Shown piece by piece: positions 35,383 to 43,588 of a DNA stretch of 64,000 nucleotides. The position numbers and the translations under genes are program-made. The notes below the pieces were generated by a model. The model was not told the DNA's origin and searched no databases. It saw nothing but the letters and a program-made list of their open reading frames with translations. The stretch's first letter is position 1; each line of letters begins with the position of its first letter. Source of the DNA: Algirhabdus cladophorae (GTDB lineage Bacteria > Pseudomonadota > Alphaproteobacteria > Rhodobacterales > Rhodobacteraceae); contig NZ_CP173029.1 of the NCBI RefSeq assembly GCF_044772865.1, positions 2,356,001 through 2,420,000 of the forward strand. Direction: 5' to 3'.

Positions 35383-35553
35383 AAGTCAGTCCCCCTTTTG
35401 GGTCGATGTTTATCTCGTTAACATCGATATGGTGAGCGCCTCCGTCCTTTTCAAGACGTTAACGCAGGTTTGTTACTCTTGGATTAAGAAATGGTGAATT
35501 TTCAGTCAGTTTCCAGTGACTGTAATGTGCATTCACGCGCAGTTGACCTGCGG
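35383..35553 (-). promoter_or_regulatory. rpoH upstream region with GTTAACG motifs
   Basis: AT-rich control region between rpoH and rluD. TCGTTAACAT at 35415-35424 (minus strand ATGTTAACGA) and GACGTTAACGC around 35454-35464 repeat the GTTAAC core. The same ATGTTAACGA ten-mer occurs before the RTX gene at 5181 and between clpP and clpX at 3141. A regulator site is suspected; no matching regulator can be named with confidence. Confidence 0.35.
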
Positions 35554-36576
35554 TTAGGCCGATATTGCGCGCAGCAATTCCGTCAAATCCTCTGGCAAAG
35601 GCGCCTCAAACCTCATATTTTCAAGGCTTATCGGGTGCTCAAACCCTAACACGGCCGCATGCAAGGCCTGCCGCGGAAAATCGCGTATGGCCACGTGCGC
35701 CGCCTCTGACACAGCTTTCTGCGGCAGTTTGCGCCGTCCCCCATAGGTTGGATCTCCGACCAATCCGTGCCCTGCGTGGGTCATATGCACCCGGATTTGA
35801 TGGGTCCGTCCGGTTTCTAGCCAGCATTCGATGCGTGTCAGAACCTCAGGGTTGCCAAAGGTTTCAACAATACGCGAGCGGGTGACCGCATGCCGACCAC
35901 CGTTAAACAAAACCGCCTGGCGTTGCCTGTCCGTGCGATGACGGGCCAGTTGCGTGGTGATTTTCATAATATTTCCGCGTTCAAAACTGACGCCCTTCAC
36001 GCCGCGCAATCGCGGATCGTTTGCGTCGGGAATACCGTAGACAAGGGCCGTATATTTACGCTCGACCGTATGGGCCTCAAATTGTTTGGCAAGCCCGTGG
36101 TGGGCGGCATCGGTTTTGGCCACAACCAAGATACCACTGGTGTCCTTGTCGATCCGGTGCACAATTCCGGGGCGTTTTTCACCGCCCACACCGGCAAGGT
36201 TATCGCCAAAGTGGTGCAACAGCGCGTTGACCAATGTGCCACTTGGCGATCCAGGTGCTGGATGCACCACCATACCCGCAGGCTTGTTGACGACAAGCAA
36301 ATCATCGTCCTCAAACAGAATATCCAGCGGGATGTCTTCCGGGCCGATATGGCTGTCGGCGGCCACGGGCACGTCGATCTCTATCGCGTCGCCTGCGGCG
36401 ACTTTTGCCTTTTGATCGCGCACCACAGTGCCATTGACTTGCACTGCGCCACTTTCCAGCAATTTGGCGAGGCGGGACCGGCTGAGAGATGCTGCCTCTG
36501 GCACATCACGGGCCAAGGCCTTATCAAGGCGCTTAGGCGGCGCATCCGCGATGGTAAATGACACGAGACTGGACAT
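35554..36576 (-). CDS. rluD: RluA-family 23S rRNA pseudouridine synthase
   Basis: A 340-residue pseudouridine synthase. It has an N-terminal S4-type domain (KRLDKALARDVPEAASLSRSRLAKLLESG split by breaks, GTVVRDQKAKVAAGDAIEI) and the catalytic motif HRIDKDTSGILVV with the nucleophilic aspartate, then LTRIECWLETGRTHQIRVH. RluD-type enzymes modify helix 69 of 23S rRNA; assignment to RluD rather than RluC is by domain layout and length. The frame is open to 36693, but ATG 36576 is the conserved start. That ATG and the divergent DUF6476 ATG share the CATG sequence. Confidence 0.92.
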   Translation of the reverse strand: MSSLVSFTIADAPPKRLDKALARDVPEAASLSRSRLAKLLESGAVQVNGTVVRDQKAKVAAGDAIEIDVPVAADSHIGPEDIPLDILFEDDDLLVVNKPAGMVVHPAPGSPSGTLVNALLHHFGDNLAGVGGEKRPGIVHRIDKDTSGILVVAKTDAAHHGLAKQFEAHTVERKYTALVYGIPDANDPRLRGVKGVSFERGNIMKITTQLARHRTDRQRQAVLFNGGRHAVTRSRIVETFGNPEVLTRIECWLETGRTHQIRVHMTHAGHGLVGDPTYGGRRKLPQKAVSEAAHVAIRDFPRQALHAAVLGFEHPISLENMRFEAPLPEDLTELLRAISA

Positions 36577-36877
36577 GGACGAGACCCCAACACCGGTGGA
36601 ACCGGCCAACATTCGGTTTTTACGACGGTTGGTCACTGGCCTGACCGCCGTCATGATTGTGGGCCTTGTAGTGATGATTGCGCTCTTTGTCATCCGCTTC
36701 TGGGGTGGCGCACCTGCGGTGACCCTGCCCGATCAAATCACATTGCCCGACGGAGTGCGCGTCACTGCCTTTACCCAAGGCAGTGACTGGTATGCCGTCG
36801 TCACAGATCAAGACAAGATTATGATCTTTGACCGCGAGAGCGGCGCGTTGCGCCAAACAATCGCAGTCAAAAACTAG
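36575..36877 (+). CDS. DUF6476 family membrane protein
   Basis: A 100-residue protein of a small Rhodobacterales family. After a short acidic N terminus (MDETPTPVEPANI) comes a membrane helix at about residues 20-42 (LTAVMIVGLVVMIALFVIRFW), then a periplasmic region LPDQITLPDGVRVTAFTQG and WYAVVTDQDKIMIFDRESG. Function unknown. Another in-frame ATG lies at 36551, which would overlap rluD further; I chose 36575 for homology with the family start. The TAG overlaps the cydB stop by four bases. Confidence 0.8.
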   Translation: MDETPTPVEPANIRFLRRLVTGLTAVMIVGLVVMIALFVIRFWGGAPAVTLPDQITLPDGVRVTAFTQGSDWYAVVTDQDKIMIFDRESGALRQTIAVKN

Positions 36878-37887
36878 TCGTAGCGCAGTTCGGTCGCCTT
36901 GCCGCGAAAGATATAATAGCTCAACGCAGTGTAGGCCAAAATTGCTGGCAATACGAACAAGGTGCCCACCAAAATGATCATCAGGCTTTCCGGGGCTGAG
37001 GCACTTTCGTAAATCGTCAGCTTTTCAGGGACCACATAGGGGTAGAAACTATAGGCCATACCGCCAAAGCTGAGCGTGAAAAGGGCCATAGTCGCTGCGA
37101 ACGGGGTCCAGACATATCGATCCCCGGCCATGGGCAGACGTTGTAACTTCCACCACAAAAAGCCCAGCAAAGCTGCCGACAGGATCGGGAACGGCGCAAG
37201 ATACAGCATTTGCGGAAAGTCAAACCACTTGTCAAAAATCCGCGGGCTCACATAGGGCGTCGCCAAAGAGATGGCTCCGATCCCCAGCAACAGCCCCCAG
37301 ATGCCACCCTTGGCCCATCGGACTGCTTTTTCCTGCAACGGCCCATCGGTTTTCGCAATCAGCCATGCGGCCCCAATAAAGCTGTAGCCGACGGTCAGGA
37401 ACACAGCAGTGAGCGTGGCAAAAAACACGTGGTTCCATGTCCATGTCAGACCCATCACATACATACCCAACATGAACCCTTGGGAGAGTGACGCCAGCAG
37501 CGAGCCACCAAAGAACATCCCATTCCAGAACGTCTTTTGCTGAATTGGCGCCTTGGCCCGAAATTCAAAACTGACGCCGCGCAGGATGAGGCCAACCAAC
37601 ATCAGGGCCACAGGCAAATAAAGCGCCGTCAAAATAGCCCCGTGCGCCGCCGGAAATGCCACCAGCAAAATGCCAATGGCCAGAACCAGCCATGTTTCAT
37701 TGGCGTCCCAAAACGGACCGATTGAGGCCACCAGACGATCCTTTTCATCATCTTCCGAGAGCGGCATCAAAAGGCCAACGCCCAAATCAAATCCGTCCAA
37801 GACCACATAGATCAGGATCGACAGCCCCATTAGGCCTGCAAAAGTCAGGGGTAGCCAGACGGCGGGGTCACCAAAGAGTTCCATCAT
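36874..37887 (-). CDS. cydB: Cytochrome bd-type ubiquinol oxidase subunit II
   Basis: CydB is the second membrane subunit of the bd-type quinol oxidase. The 337-residue protein has about eight helices and typical motifs: WLPLTFAGLMGLSILIYVVLDGFDLGVG (read in two pieces), GPFWDANETWLVLAIG and LRGVSFEFR. It starts directly after the cydA stop (TAA ATG) and is co-transcribed with it. No cydX small subunit and no cydDC transporter genes are adjacent, which is common for the cyanide-insensitive branch. Active in low-oxygen or stress respiration. Confidence 0.96.
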   Translation of the reverse strand: MMELFGDPAVWLPLTFAGLMGLSILIYVVLDGFDLGVGLLMPLSEDDEKDRLVASIGPFWDANETWLVLAIGILLVAFPAAHGAILTALYLPVALMLVGLILRGVSFEFRAKAPIQQKTFWNGMFFGGSLLASLSQGFMLGMYVMGLTWTWNHVFFATLTAVFLTVGYSFIGAAWLIAKTDGPLQEKAVRWAKGGIWGLLLGIGAISLATPYVSPRIFDKWFDFPQMLYLAPFPILSAALLGFLWWKLQRLPMAGDRYVWTPFAATMALFTLSFGGMAYSFYPYVVPEKLTIYESASAPESLMIILVGTLFVLPAILAYTALSYYIFRGKATELRYD

Positions 37888-39276
37888 TTATTCCCCCGGT
37901 TGCAGGAGTTGAAGTTCAGCCTCGCCCGAGCGGGGATATTGACGCGTGCTGAGGGGCTGACCCTTGGCCGCTTTGTAGGCCAGATAGGTGATTGTCCCCA
38001 TGTAGGCCAAAATCAGCGCCGCATAGACCGTCAGGTAGATGATCAGTGTGGTCAGAACCATCGGGGCGGGGACTGCGGCCACGGCCTCTTTTGTGCTGAG
38101 AACACCTTGGACCAGCCACGGCTGACGGCCAATTTCAGTGGTGTACCAGCCTGCCAGTGTTGCGATCCAACCAGAGAAGGACATGGACGCAAAGACAAAG
38201 AGCACCGGTTTGGGCATATAGGCTGCACCGCGACGGCGCAGCAGGTAAACACCACCCCAGCTCAGTGCCAGCATCGCCATACCGGTACCAACCATGATGC
38301 GGAAGCTCCAGAATACAGGGGCCACGGGCGGGTGCATGACTGTGCCATCTTCTGCGACAAAGTCGTTGAGCCCCGGGACGACGCCCTCTGATTTATGCTT
38401 GAGAATGATAGACGCCATATTCGGGATACCAACCTCAAAGCGGTTCTCGCGCGCCTCCTCATCAGGCAAAGCGAAAAGCAGCAGCGGCACATTGCCTTGG
38501 GTCTCCCAATTGCCTTCCATGGCCGCGACTTTCTGAGGCTGATATTCCAGCGTATTCAAGCCATGCATGTCGCCCATGAAGATCTGAACAGGGATCAGAC
38601 CTGCGGCCAGAATGATACCCACACGCAGCGCACTTTTTACGCTTTCCTTGCGGTCATTCCACAACAGGCGCAGGGCCGAGATACCAGCAACGAGGAACGC
38701 CACGGTCAAGCCAGAGGCCAGCAACATATGGATTAATCGATAGGGCATCGACGGATTAAAGATGATGGCGAACCAATCGGTCGCATGGGCCACACCATCG
38801 CGCATTTCAAAGCCAACCGGGGTATGCATCCATGAGTTCAACACGATAATCCAGAAGGTCGACATGGTCGTCCCAAAGGCCACCAAAAAGGTCGCAAGGG
38901 TATGCACCCAGTTGGGAACGCGACTGGCGCCAAATAGCATGATGCCAAGGAAAACTGCCTCTAGGAAGAAGGCTGTCATCACTTCATAGGCCAGCAAAGG
39001 CCCCGCAATGTTGCCGACTTTTTCCATAAATCCGGGCCAGTTTGTGCCGAACTGGAAAGACATTGTGATGCCAGACACCACGCCCATTGCAAAACTCAGG
39101 GCGAAAACCTTGACCCAGAACAGGTAGGCCTCCATCCATTTTTGGTTGCCCGTGGCGTTAAAACGCAGCTTAAAGAACAACAAAACCCAGCCCAACGCGA
39201 TGGTAATCGTTGGGAAAAGGATATGAAACGAGATATTCGCACCAAACTGAATGCGCGACAGCAGTAGTGTTTCCAT
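37888..39276 (-). CDS. cydA: Cytochrome bd-type ubiquinol oxidase subunit I (CIO-like)
   Basis: CydA binds hemes b558, b595 and d and oxidises ubiquinol. The 462-residue protein is shorter than E. coli CydA, as in the cyanide-insensitive oxidase (CioA) group with a short Q-loop. METLLLSRIQFGANISFHILFP gives heme ligand H18 (read with a break after ISFHI); later GWYTTEIGRQPWLVQG and VAFGTTMSTFWIIVLNSWMHTP (split) are typical. I chose ATG 39276, preceded by GAGG, over the longer open frame. It is followed by cydB with no gap. The zur-side regulatory region lies upstream in divergent orientation. Confidence 0.95.
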   Translation of the reverse strand: METLLLSRIQFGANISFHILFPTITIALGWVLLFFKLRFNATGNQKWMEAYLFWVKVFALSFAMGVVSGITMSFQFGTNWPGFMEKVGNIAGPLLAYEVMTAFFLEAVFLGIMLFGASRVPNWVHTLATFLVAFGTTMSTFWIIVLNSWMHTPVGFEMRDGVAHATDWFAIIFNPSMPYRLIHMLLASGLTVAFLVAGISALRLLWNDRKESVKSALRVGIILAAGLIPVQIFMGDMHGLNTLEYQPQKVAAMEGNWETQGNVPLLLFALPDEEARENRFEVGIPNMASIILKHKSEGVVPGLNDFVAEDGTVMHPPVAPVFWSFRIMVGTGMAMLALSWGGVYLLRRRGAAYMPKPVLFVFASMSFSGWIATLAGWYTTEIGRQPWLVQGVLSTKEAVAAVPAPMVLTTLIIYLTVYAALILAYMGTITYLAYKAAKGQPLSTRQYPRSGEAELQLLQPGE

Positions 39277-39384
39277 GGTTTGGGCCTCATGCGGCAGAAT
39301 TTCGGTGCCCCATAGATAAACCATATTCCTTACCATACATCACCAATGCGACAGAATGCGCATGCGACATTAGCGCCTTGTGAT

Positions 39385-39406
39385 TTGTTACTTTATAAAA
39401 TAACAA
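39385..39406. promoter_or_regulatory. Palindromic operator candidate (Zur box) upstream of zur
   Basis: Arms TTGTTA (39385-39390) and TAACAA (39401-39406) flank a TTTATAAA centre, giving a 22-base near-perfect palindrome with one mismatched pair. It lies 24 bases before the zur start in the cydA-zur divergent interval. Its form, an AT-rich TTAT...ATAA palindrome, resembles Zur-type boxes of alphaproteobacteria. Zinc-dependent autoregulation is inferred, not shown. Confidence 0.6.
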
Positions 39407-39429
39407 TTTTGACAACTTGGAGGATGAAG

Positions 39430-39816
39430 ATGCGCAAACAAGCAGCGATACGGCAGTCTGATGTGTTGGGGGTTCTCAAAGCACAAACCAAGCCCATGAC
39501 CGCCTATGCGATCCTCGATCAGATGAAACAATCCGAGCCTGACCTGGCCGCCCCTACCGTGTATCGTGCGCTTGCCGCCCTTACGGACCAAGGGCGGGCG
39601 CATAAGTTGGAATCGATCAAGGCCTTTGTGCCGTGCAGATGCACCCACGCCGATGCAGTGCCAGTTTTGGCCGTGTGCAACACCTGCGGTATTGTCGAAG
39701 AACACGACGGCACCTCGTTAATTGACGATCTCACTGCACTTGCGACCCAATCTGCGTTCAAGCCCCAGCGTCACATCGTAGAAATCCACGGGCTGTGCAG
39801 CAGCTGCCAGTCATAG
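39430..39816 (+). CDS. zur: Fur-family zinc uptake regulator Zur
   Basis: A 128-residue Fur-family repressor. The N-terminal winged helix includes TAYAILDQMKQSEPDLAAPTVYRALAAL (read in pieces); the C-terminal half has VLAVCNTCGIVEEHD and HGLCSSCQ, two CxxC pairs for the structural zinc. Missing iron-type features and the neighbouring zinc-uptake genes support Zur rather than Fur. I chose ATG 39430, six bases after TTGGAGG, over an ATG six bases earlier that has no room for a ribosome site. It heads a block of five zrg-like genes. Confidence 0.88.
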   Translation: MRKQAAIRQSDVLGVLKAQTKPMTAYAILDQMKQSEPDLAAPTVYRALAALTDQGRAHKLESIKAFVPCRCTHADAVPVLAVCNTCGIVEEHDGTSLIDDLTALATQSAFKPQRHIVEIHGLCSSCQS

Positions 39817-39862
39817 CCTGTCCCAATACCATCAACCTCATTAGACCCAAAGGATTCTGTCC

Positions 39863-40516
39863 ATGAAACTCTTCCCCCTGCTTGCTGCCACGACCTGCAT
39901 CGCCACGACAGGATATGCCGAAGACACACGTGAATTAGACGCTCACGAGCACGGGGTGGGCGAACTGAATATCGCAATTGAAGGCCAGCAGGTTGCAATG
40001 GAATTGCATGTCCCCGGGGCGGATATCGTTGGCTTTGAATATGAAGCAACCAGTGCTGAGGATCGCGCAGCTATCGAGGCCGCTGTGGCCAAGTTGAACC
40101 AACCATTGTCGTTGTTTGAGATGACTGATGCGGCGGGCTGTACCGTTGTGAAAGCCAGCGCAGGTCTGGAGACCGAAGAGGATCATGAGGATCACGACCA
40201 CGATGATCATGACGAGCATGGGGATGAGGATCACGCCGACCACAAGGATGACAAGGATCACGCAGATCATGATCACGAGGGTCACGGTGATGAGGATCAC
40301 GCAGATCATGAAGATGAGGCTGGTCACACAGAATTTCATGCAGAATATCTTTTGACATGCGCCAACCCGTCAGCTTTGGACGCCATCACATTTGCATATT
40401 TTGACGCCTTCCCGAACGCATTAGAGGTTGAAGTGCAGTTGGTATCCGACAGTGGCGCGCAAGCGTTTGAAGTTGAACGCGACGCGCCGGTCCTTGACCT
40501 CAGCGACCAACTCTAG
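39863..40516 (+). CDS. zrgA: DUF2796 / ZrgA-like periplasmic zinc-binding protein
   Basis: A 217-residue protein with signal peptide (residues 1-19) and the family opening ELDAHEHGVGELNIAIEG. Residues ~106-159 are a long His/Asp/Glu-rich stretch (DHEDHDHDDHDEHGDEDH and more) typical of zinc-binding periplasmic proteins. ZrgA with ZrgBCDE is a zinc acquisition system described in Vibrio. It lies 46 bases after zur on the same strand and is followed by ATPase, permease and two DUF3299 genes, the same gene content. Zinc binding is inferred from the motif and context. Confidence 0.85.
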   Translation: MKLFPLLAATTCIATTGYAEDTRELDAHEHGVGELNIAIEGQQVAMELHVPGADIVGFEYEATSAEDRAAIEAAVAKLNQPLSLFEMTDAAGCTVVKASAGLETEEDHEDHDHDDHDEHGDEDHADHKDDKDHADHDHEGHGDEDHADHEDEAGHTEFHAEYLLTCANPSALDAITFAYFDAFPNALEVEVQLVSDSGAQAFEVERDAPVLDLSDQL

Positions 40517-40525
40517 AGCCTGAAT

Positions 40526-41230
40526 TTGCCCCAAAACCCCGACCCGATCCTGCAACTGAGCGCGGTCCAGTATTCCTGGATCGGCTCTGGTGGCTTTGGC
40601 ATTACCGTGCCGGACTTCAGCCTAGCACCTGCCGAAAGCGTTCTACTGCTGGGGGAAAGCGGGTCTGGGAAATCGACACTATTGTCGTTGATTTGCGGGA
40701 TAGTTACGCCCCGTTTAGGGTCGGTGCACATCGCGGGCACGCAATTAGACGCATTGTCAGCAGGGCAACGTGATCGGTTTCGTGCGGAACATATTGGGCT
40801 GATTTTTCAGCAGTTTAACCTGCTGCCCTATGCCGGTGTTCTGGACAATATCGCCCTCCCGCTGGCCTTTGCACCACAACGCAAACGACGGGCAGCACCT
40901 GTGCAAGACACAGCCCTAAAGCTTTGCACCGAATTGGGATTGCCCGCTGGAGTGACCCAAGCCAAGGCCGGAAACCTTAGTGTCGGGCAACAACAAAGGG
41001 TGGCCGTCGCCCGGGCCCTGATCGGCATGCCGCCGTTGATTGTCGCAGACGAGCCGACATCGGCCTTGGATGCCTCTAGTCAGGAGGCTTTCCTGAACCT
41101 GCTTTTCACCCAAACCAAAGCCATGGGATCGGCCCTGTTGATGGTCAGTCACGACGCGCGCTTGGGCGATAGGTTTGATCGCGTGATCCAAATGTCTGAT
41201 ATTGCCCAAACCACTCGTGAGGCGGCATGA
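40526..41230 (+). CDS. zrgB: ABC transporter ATP-binding protein (ZrgB-like)
   Basis: A 234-residue ABC ATPase. Walker A is GESGSGKST near residue 47; Q-loop FQQFNLLPYAGVLDNI; signature LSVGQQQRVAVARAL; Walker B LIVADEPTSALD; H-loop VSHDARL. It resembles LolD/MacB-type ATPases rather than ZnuC. The start is TTG 40526; no ATG is in frame nearby, and the ribosome site is weak, so coupling to zrgA translation is likely. It overlaps the permease start by four bases (ATGA). Confidence 0.85.
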   Translation: MPQNPDPILQLSAVQYSWIGSGGFGITVPDFSLAPAESVLLLGESGSGKSTLLSLICGIVTPRLGSVHIAGTQLDALSAGQRDRFRAEHIGLIFQQFNLLPYAGVLDNIALPLAFAPQRKRRAAPVQDTALKLCTELGLPAGVTQAKAGNLSVGQQQRVAVARALIGMPPLIVADEPTSALDASSQEAFLNLLFTQTKAMGSALLMVSHDARLGDRFDRVIQMSDIAQTTREAA

Positions 41231-42477
41231 TCCTTCGTCTGGCCCTTGCATCACTAGCCGCGCGGGCCTTGACCGTGGGTATGACAATTCTGGCGATTGC
41301 CCTGTCGGTTGCCTTGTTCCTTGGTGTGGAAAAAGTGCGCACAGGGGCCAAAGCCAGCTTTGCCGATACAATTTCTGGCACGGATTTGATCGTTGGCGCG
41401 CGTTCGGGGTCGGTTCAATTGCTGCTCTATTCAGTTTTTCGGATAGGCAACGCTACAAACAACATTACATGGGACAGCTACCAAGACATCGCAAACAGGT
41501 CCGATATCGATTGGATTGTTCCTATTTCATTGGGCGACAGCCACCGGCAATTTCGCGTTATGGGGACCACCGTCGATTTCTTTGAGCGCTACAAATACCG
41601 CGCGGGCAAATCCCTTGCTGTAGCGGATGGGGCAATCATGGCGGACTTGTTCGATGCGGTCATTGGTGCAGATGTAGCCGAAACCTTGGGCTATAGCATC
41701 GGGGACCCTATTGTTGTGGCCCATGGTCTGGCGTCCTTTACAGAACACGAAGATCAACCCTTTCGGGTCGCAGGCATTTTGGCAAAGACCGGCACGCCTG
41801 TGGATCGCACTGTCATTGTCAGCCTGCGCGCCATCGAGGCGATCCACGTGGACTGGAAAGGCGGTGCGCAGATCCCCGGGCAATCGACCCCGGCTGATGT
41901 GATCCGCCAGATGGAACTGGAACCCCAAGCCATCACCGCAGCCCTCGTCGGCGTCAAAAGCAGGCTGCAAGTCTTTGGATTGCAAAGGGTCATCAACGAC
42001 TACCCGCAGGAACCCCTTTTGGCCATTTTGCCCGGGGTGGCTTTGCAAGAGTTGTGGCAGATCGTCGGGATCGCGGAAACTGCTTTGATCGGGGTGTCGG
42101 CCATGGTGGTGGTCACAGCCTTGATCGGAATGATGGCGACGATATTCTCAAGCCTCAGCGAACGACGCCGCGAAATGGCAATTTTCCGGGCGATGGGCGC
42201 GCGACCAAGGACTATTCTGCTGTTGCTGGTCACAGAAGCTACCGTGATGACCGCCTTGGGCGCTATATTGGGGCTCGCGCTGCTCTATCTTGGCTTGTGG
42301 GGCGCGCAGCCCTTGATCGACAGTGCCTTTGGGCTTTGGTTGCCGATCACAGCGCCAACGCGCCGTGAGGTCTGGGTTGTGCTGTGCGTGGTGGCCGCTA
42401 GCGCAATTGTGAGCTTGATCCCTGCATGGCGCGCCTATCGGATGTCGCTGGCAGATGGTATGGTGGTCAAAATCTAA
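41227..42477 (+). CDS. zrgC: FtsX-like ABC transporter permease (ZrgC-like)
   Basis: A 416-residue permease of the FtsX/MacB_PCD type: one helix near residues 12-32, a large periplasmic domain, and three C-terminal helices (ALIGVSAMVVVTALIGMMATIFSSLSE around 288-314, then LLLVTEATVMTALGAILGLALL and LCVVAASAIVSLIPAWRAY). SLSERRREMAIFRAMGA is the conserved FtsX segment. It is the membrane partner of the preceding ATPase. In Zrg systems ZrgB and ZrgC energise or assemble the zinc uptake proteins. Function by context; substrate not proven by sequence. Confidence 0.87.
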   Translation: MILRLALASLAARALTVGMTILAIALSVALFLGVEKVRTGAKASFADTISGTDLIVGARSGSVQLLLYSVFRIGNATNNITWDSYQDIANRSDIDWIVPISLGDSHRQFRVMGTTVDFFERYKYRAGKSLAVADGAIMADLFDAVIGADVAETLGYSIGDPIVVAHGLASFTEHEDQPFRVAGILAKTGTPVDRTVIVSLRAIEAIHVDWKGGAQIPGQSTPADVIRQMELEPQAITAALVGVKSRLQVFGLQRVINDYPQEPLLAILPGVALQELWQIVGIAETALIGVSAMVVVTALIGMMATIFSSLSERRREMAIFRAMGARPRTILLLLVTEATVMTALGAILGLALLYLGLWGAQPLIDSAFGLWLPITAPTRREVWVVLCVVAASAIVSLIPAWRAYRMSLADGMVVKI

Positions 42478-42495
42478 CTATTGAGGCCATGACCC

Positions 42496-42999
42496 ATGGA
42501 CTTTACCCGCCGCAAAATGCTGTCCGCTGCCGCCGCATCCGCGATGCTGCCACAAATTGCCCGCGCCAATACGGCCACGGAAATCAAATGGGACGATTTG
42601 ATCCCACCCGGTGTCGCTTATTCAGAGATCATCGGCGAAGGCATTATGGACGAACGCAATGACACATGGCGGCCGGTCTTTGACGCCAATGCAACCAAGC
42701 TGAACCCAGCACTGGACGGCGCATACATCAAAATGCCGGGCTTTATTATCCCGCTAGAGCAAAACGCAAAAGGCGTCAGCGAGTTTGTCTTGGTGCCTTA
42801 TGTGGGGGCCTGCCTGCACGTGCCCCCGCCGCCAGCCAATCAATTGGTCTTTGTGAAGGCCAAAAACCCTTGGCCCAATGATGATCTTTGGGAGGCGGTT
42901 TGGGTCACTGGCCGCATGCGTCACCAGTTGCAGTCGATGGAATTGGCAGAGGTTGGATATGCAATGACCGCTGATGCAATGGAAACGTACATTTGGTGA
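42496..42999 (+). CDS. zrgD: DUF3299 domain protein, Tat-exported (ZrgD-like)
   Basis: A 167-residue protein with a twin-arginine signal (MDFTRRKMLSAAAASAMLP then ARANTA) and the DUF3299 core: IKMPGFIIPLEQNAKGVSEF, LVPYVGACLHVPPPPANQ and LVFVKA. ZrgD and ZrgE of the Vibrio zinc system are DUF3299 proteins. Cysteine in GACLHVPPPPANQ is conserved between the two paralogues here. It is followed by a second DUF3299 gene that overlaps its stop. Confidence 0.85.
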   Translation: MDFTRRKMLSAAAASAMLPQIARANTATEIKWDDLIPPGVAYSEIIGEGIMDERNDTWRPVFDANATKLNPALDGAYIKMPGFIIPLEQNAKGVSEFVLVPYVGACLHVPPPPANQLVFVKAKNPWPNDDLWEAVWVTGRMRHQLQSMELAEVGYAMTADAMETYIW

Positions 43000-43511
43000 A
43001 CCCGCTTATGGACCGTCGGCATTTTATGATCGGCCTCGGGGCTGGCCTAGGCTCTGTTACTGGCGCGTCCGCCTTGGCAAATACGAATGCCTTTGTGGAC
43101 CTTGGGTGGAAGGATTTGTTGCCGAGGGGTCAGACCAGCATCCCACCATCCTTGCGTAATCTAATCGACCACGATCAGGCTCCGATGGCCAGCCAACAGC
43201 CACAATCGACCGGTGTGCGCAGCGAATGGAACGAACAGGTTGTACGATTGCCGGGGTTCGTTGTGCCGCTGGATTATTCTGGCAGCGGGGTAACCGCGTT
43301 TATCCTTGTGCCGTTTGTGGGGGCCTGCATTCATGTGCCACCACCGCCTGCCAATCAATTGGTCTTTGTGACCACGCAAACGCCGTATCAAAGTGGCGGG
43401 CTCTATGAGCCGGTCGACGTTATTGGCGAGCTGCGCATCGGGACAATGAACACGCAACTTGCTGAAATCGCGTATACAATGACTGCTGACAGTATCAAAC
43501 CCTATCGCTGA
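42996..43511 (+). CDS. zrgE: DUF3299 domain protein, second copy (ZrgE-like)
   Basis: A 171-residue paralogue of the preceding gene: VVRLPGFVVPLDYSGSGVTAF, LVPFVGACIHVPPPPANQ and LVFVTTQTP. The N-terminal MDRRHFMIGLGAGLGSVTG carries an RR pair and fits Tat or Sec export. I chose GTG 42996, which forms a GTGA overlap with the zrgD stop; an ATG at 43008 is the alternative. Two tandem DUF3299 genes complete the zrgABCDE-like set. It is convergent with the SDR gene, 77 bases away. Confidence 0.83.
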   Translation: MNPLMDRRHFMIGLGAGLGSVTGASALANTNAFVDLGWKDLLPRGQTSIPPSLRNLIDHDQAPMASQQPQSTGVRSEWNEQVVRLPGFVVPLDYSGSGVTAFILVPFVGACIHVPPPPANQLVFVTTQTPYQSGGLYEPVDVIGELRIGTMNTQLAEIAYTMTADSIKPYR

Positions 43512-43588
43512 CACAGGCACCCTTGGGGATCATCGCAAACACATCGCGCACCCTTAGCCAGCGGCGATTTCAAGTCAAAGCATACGTT

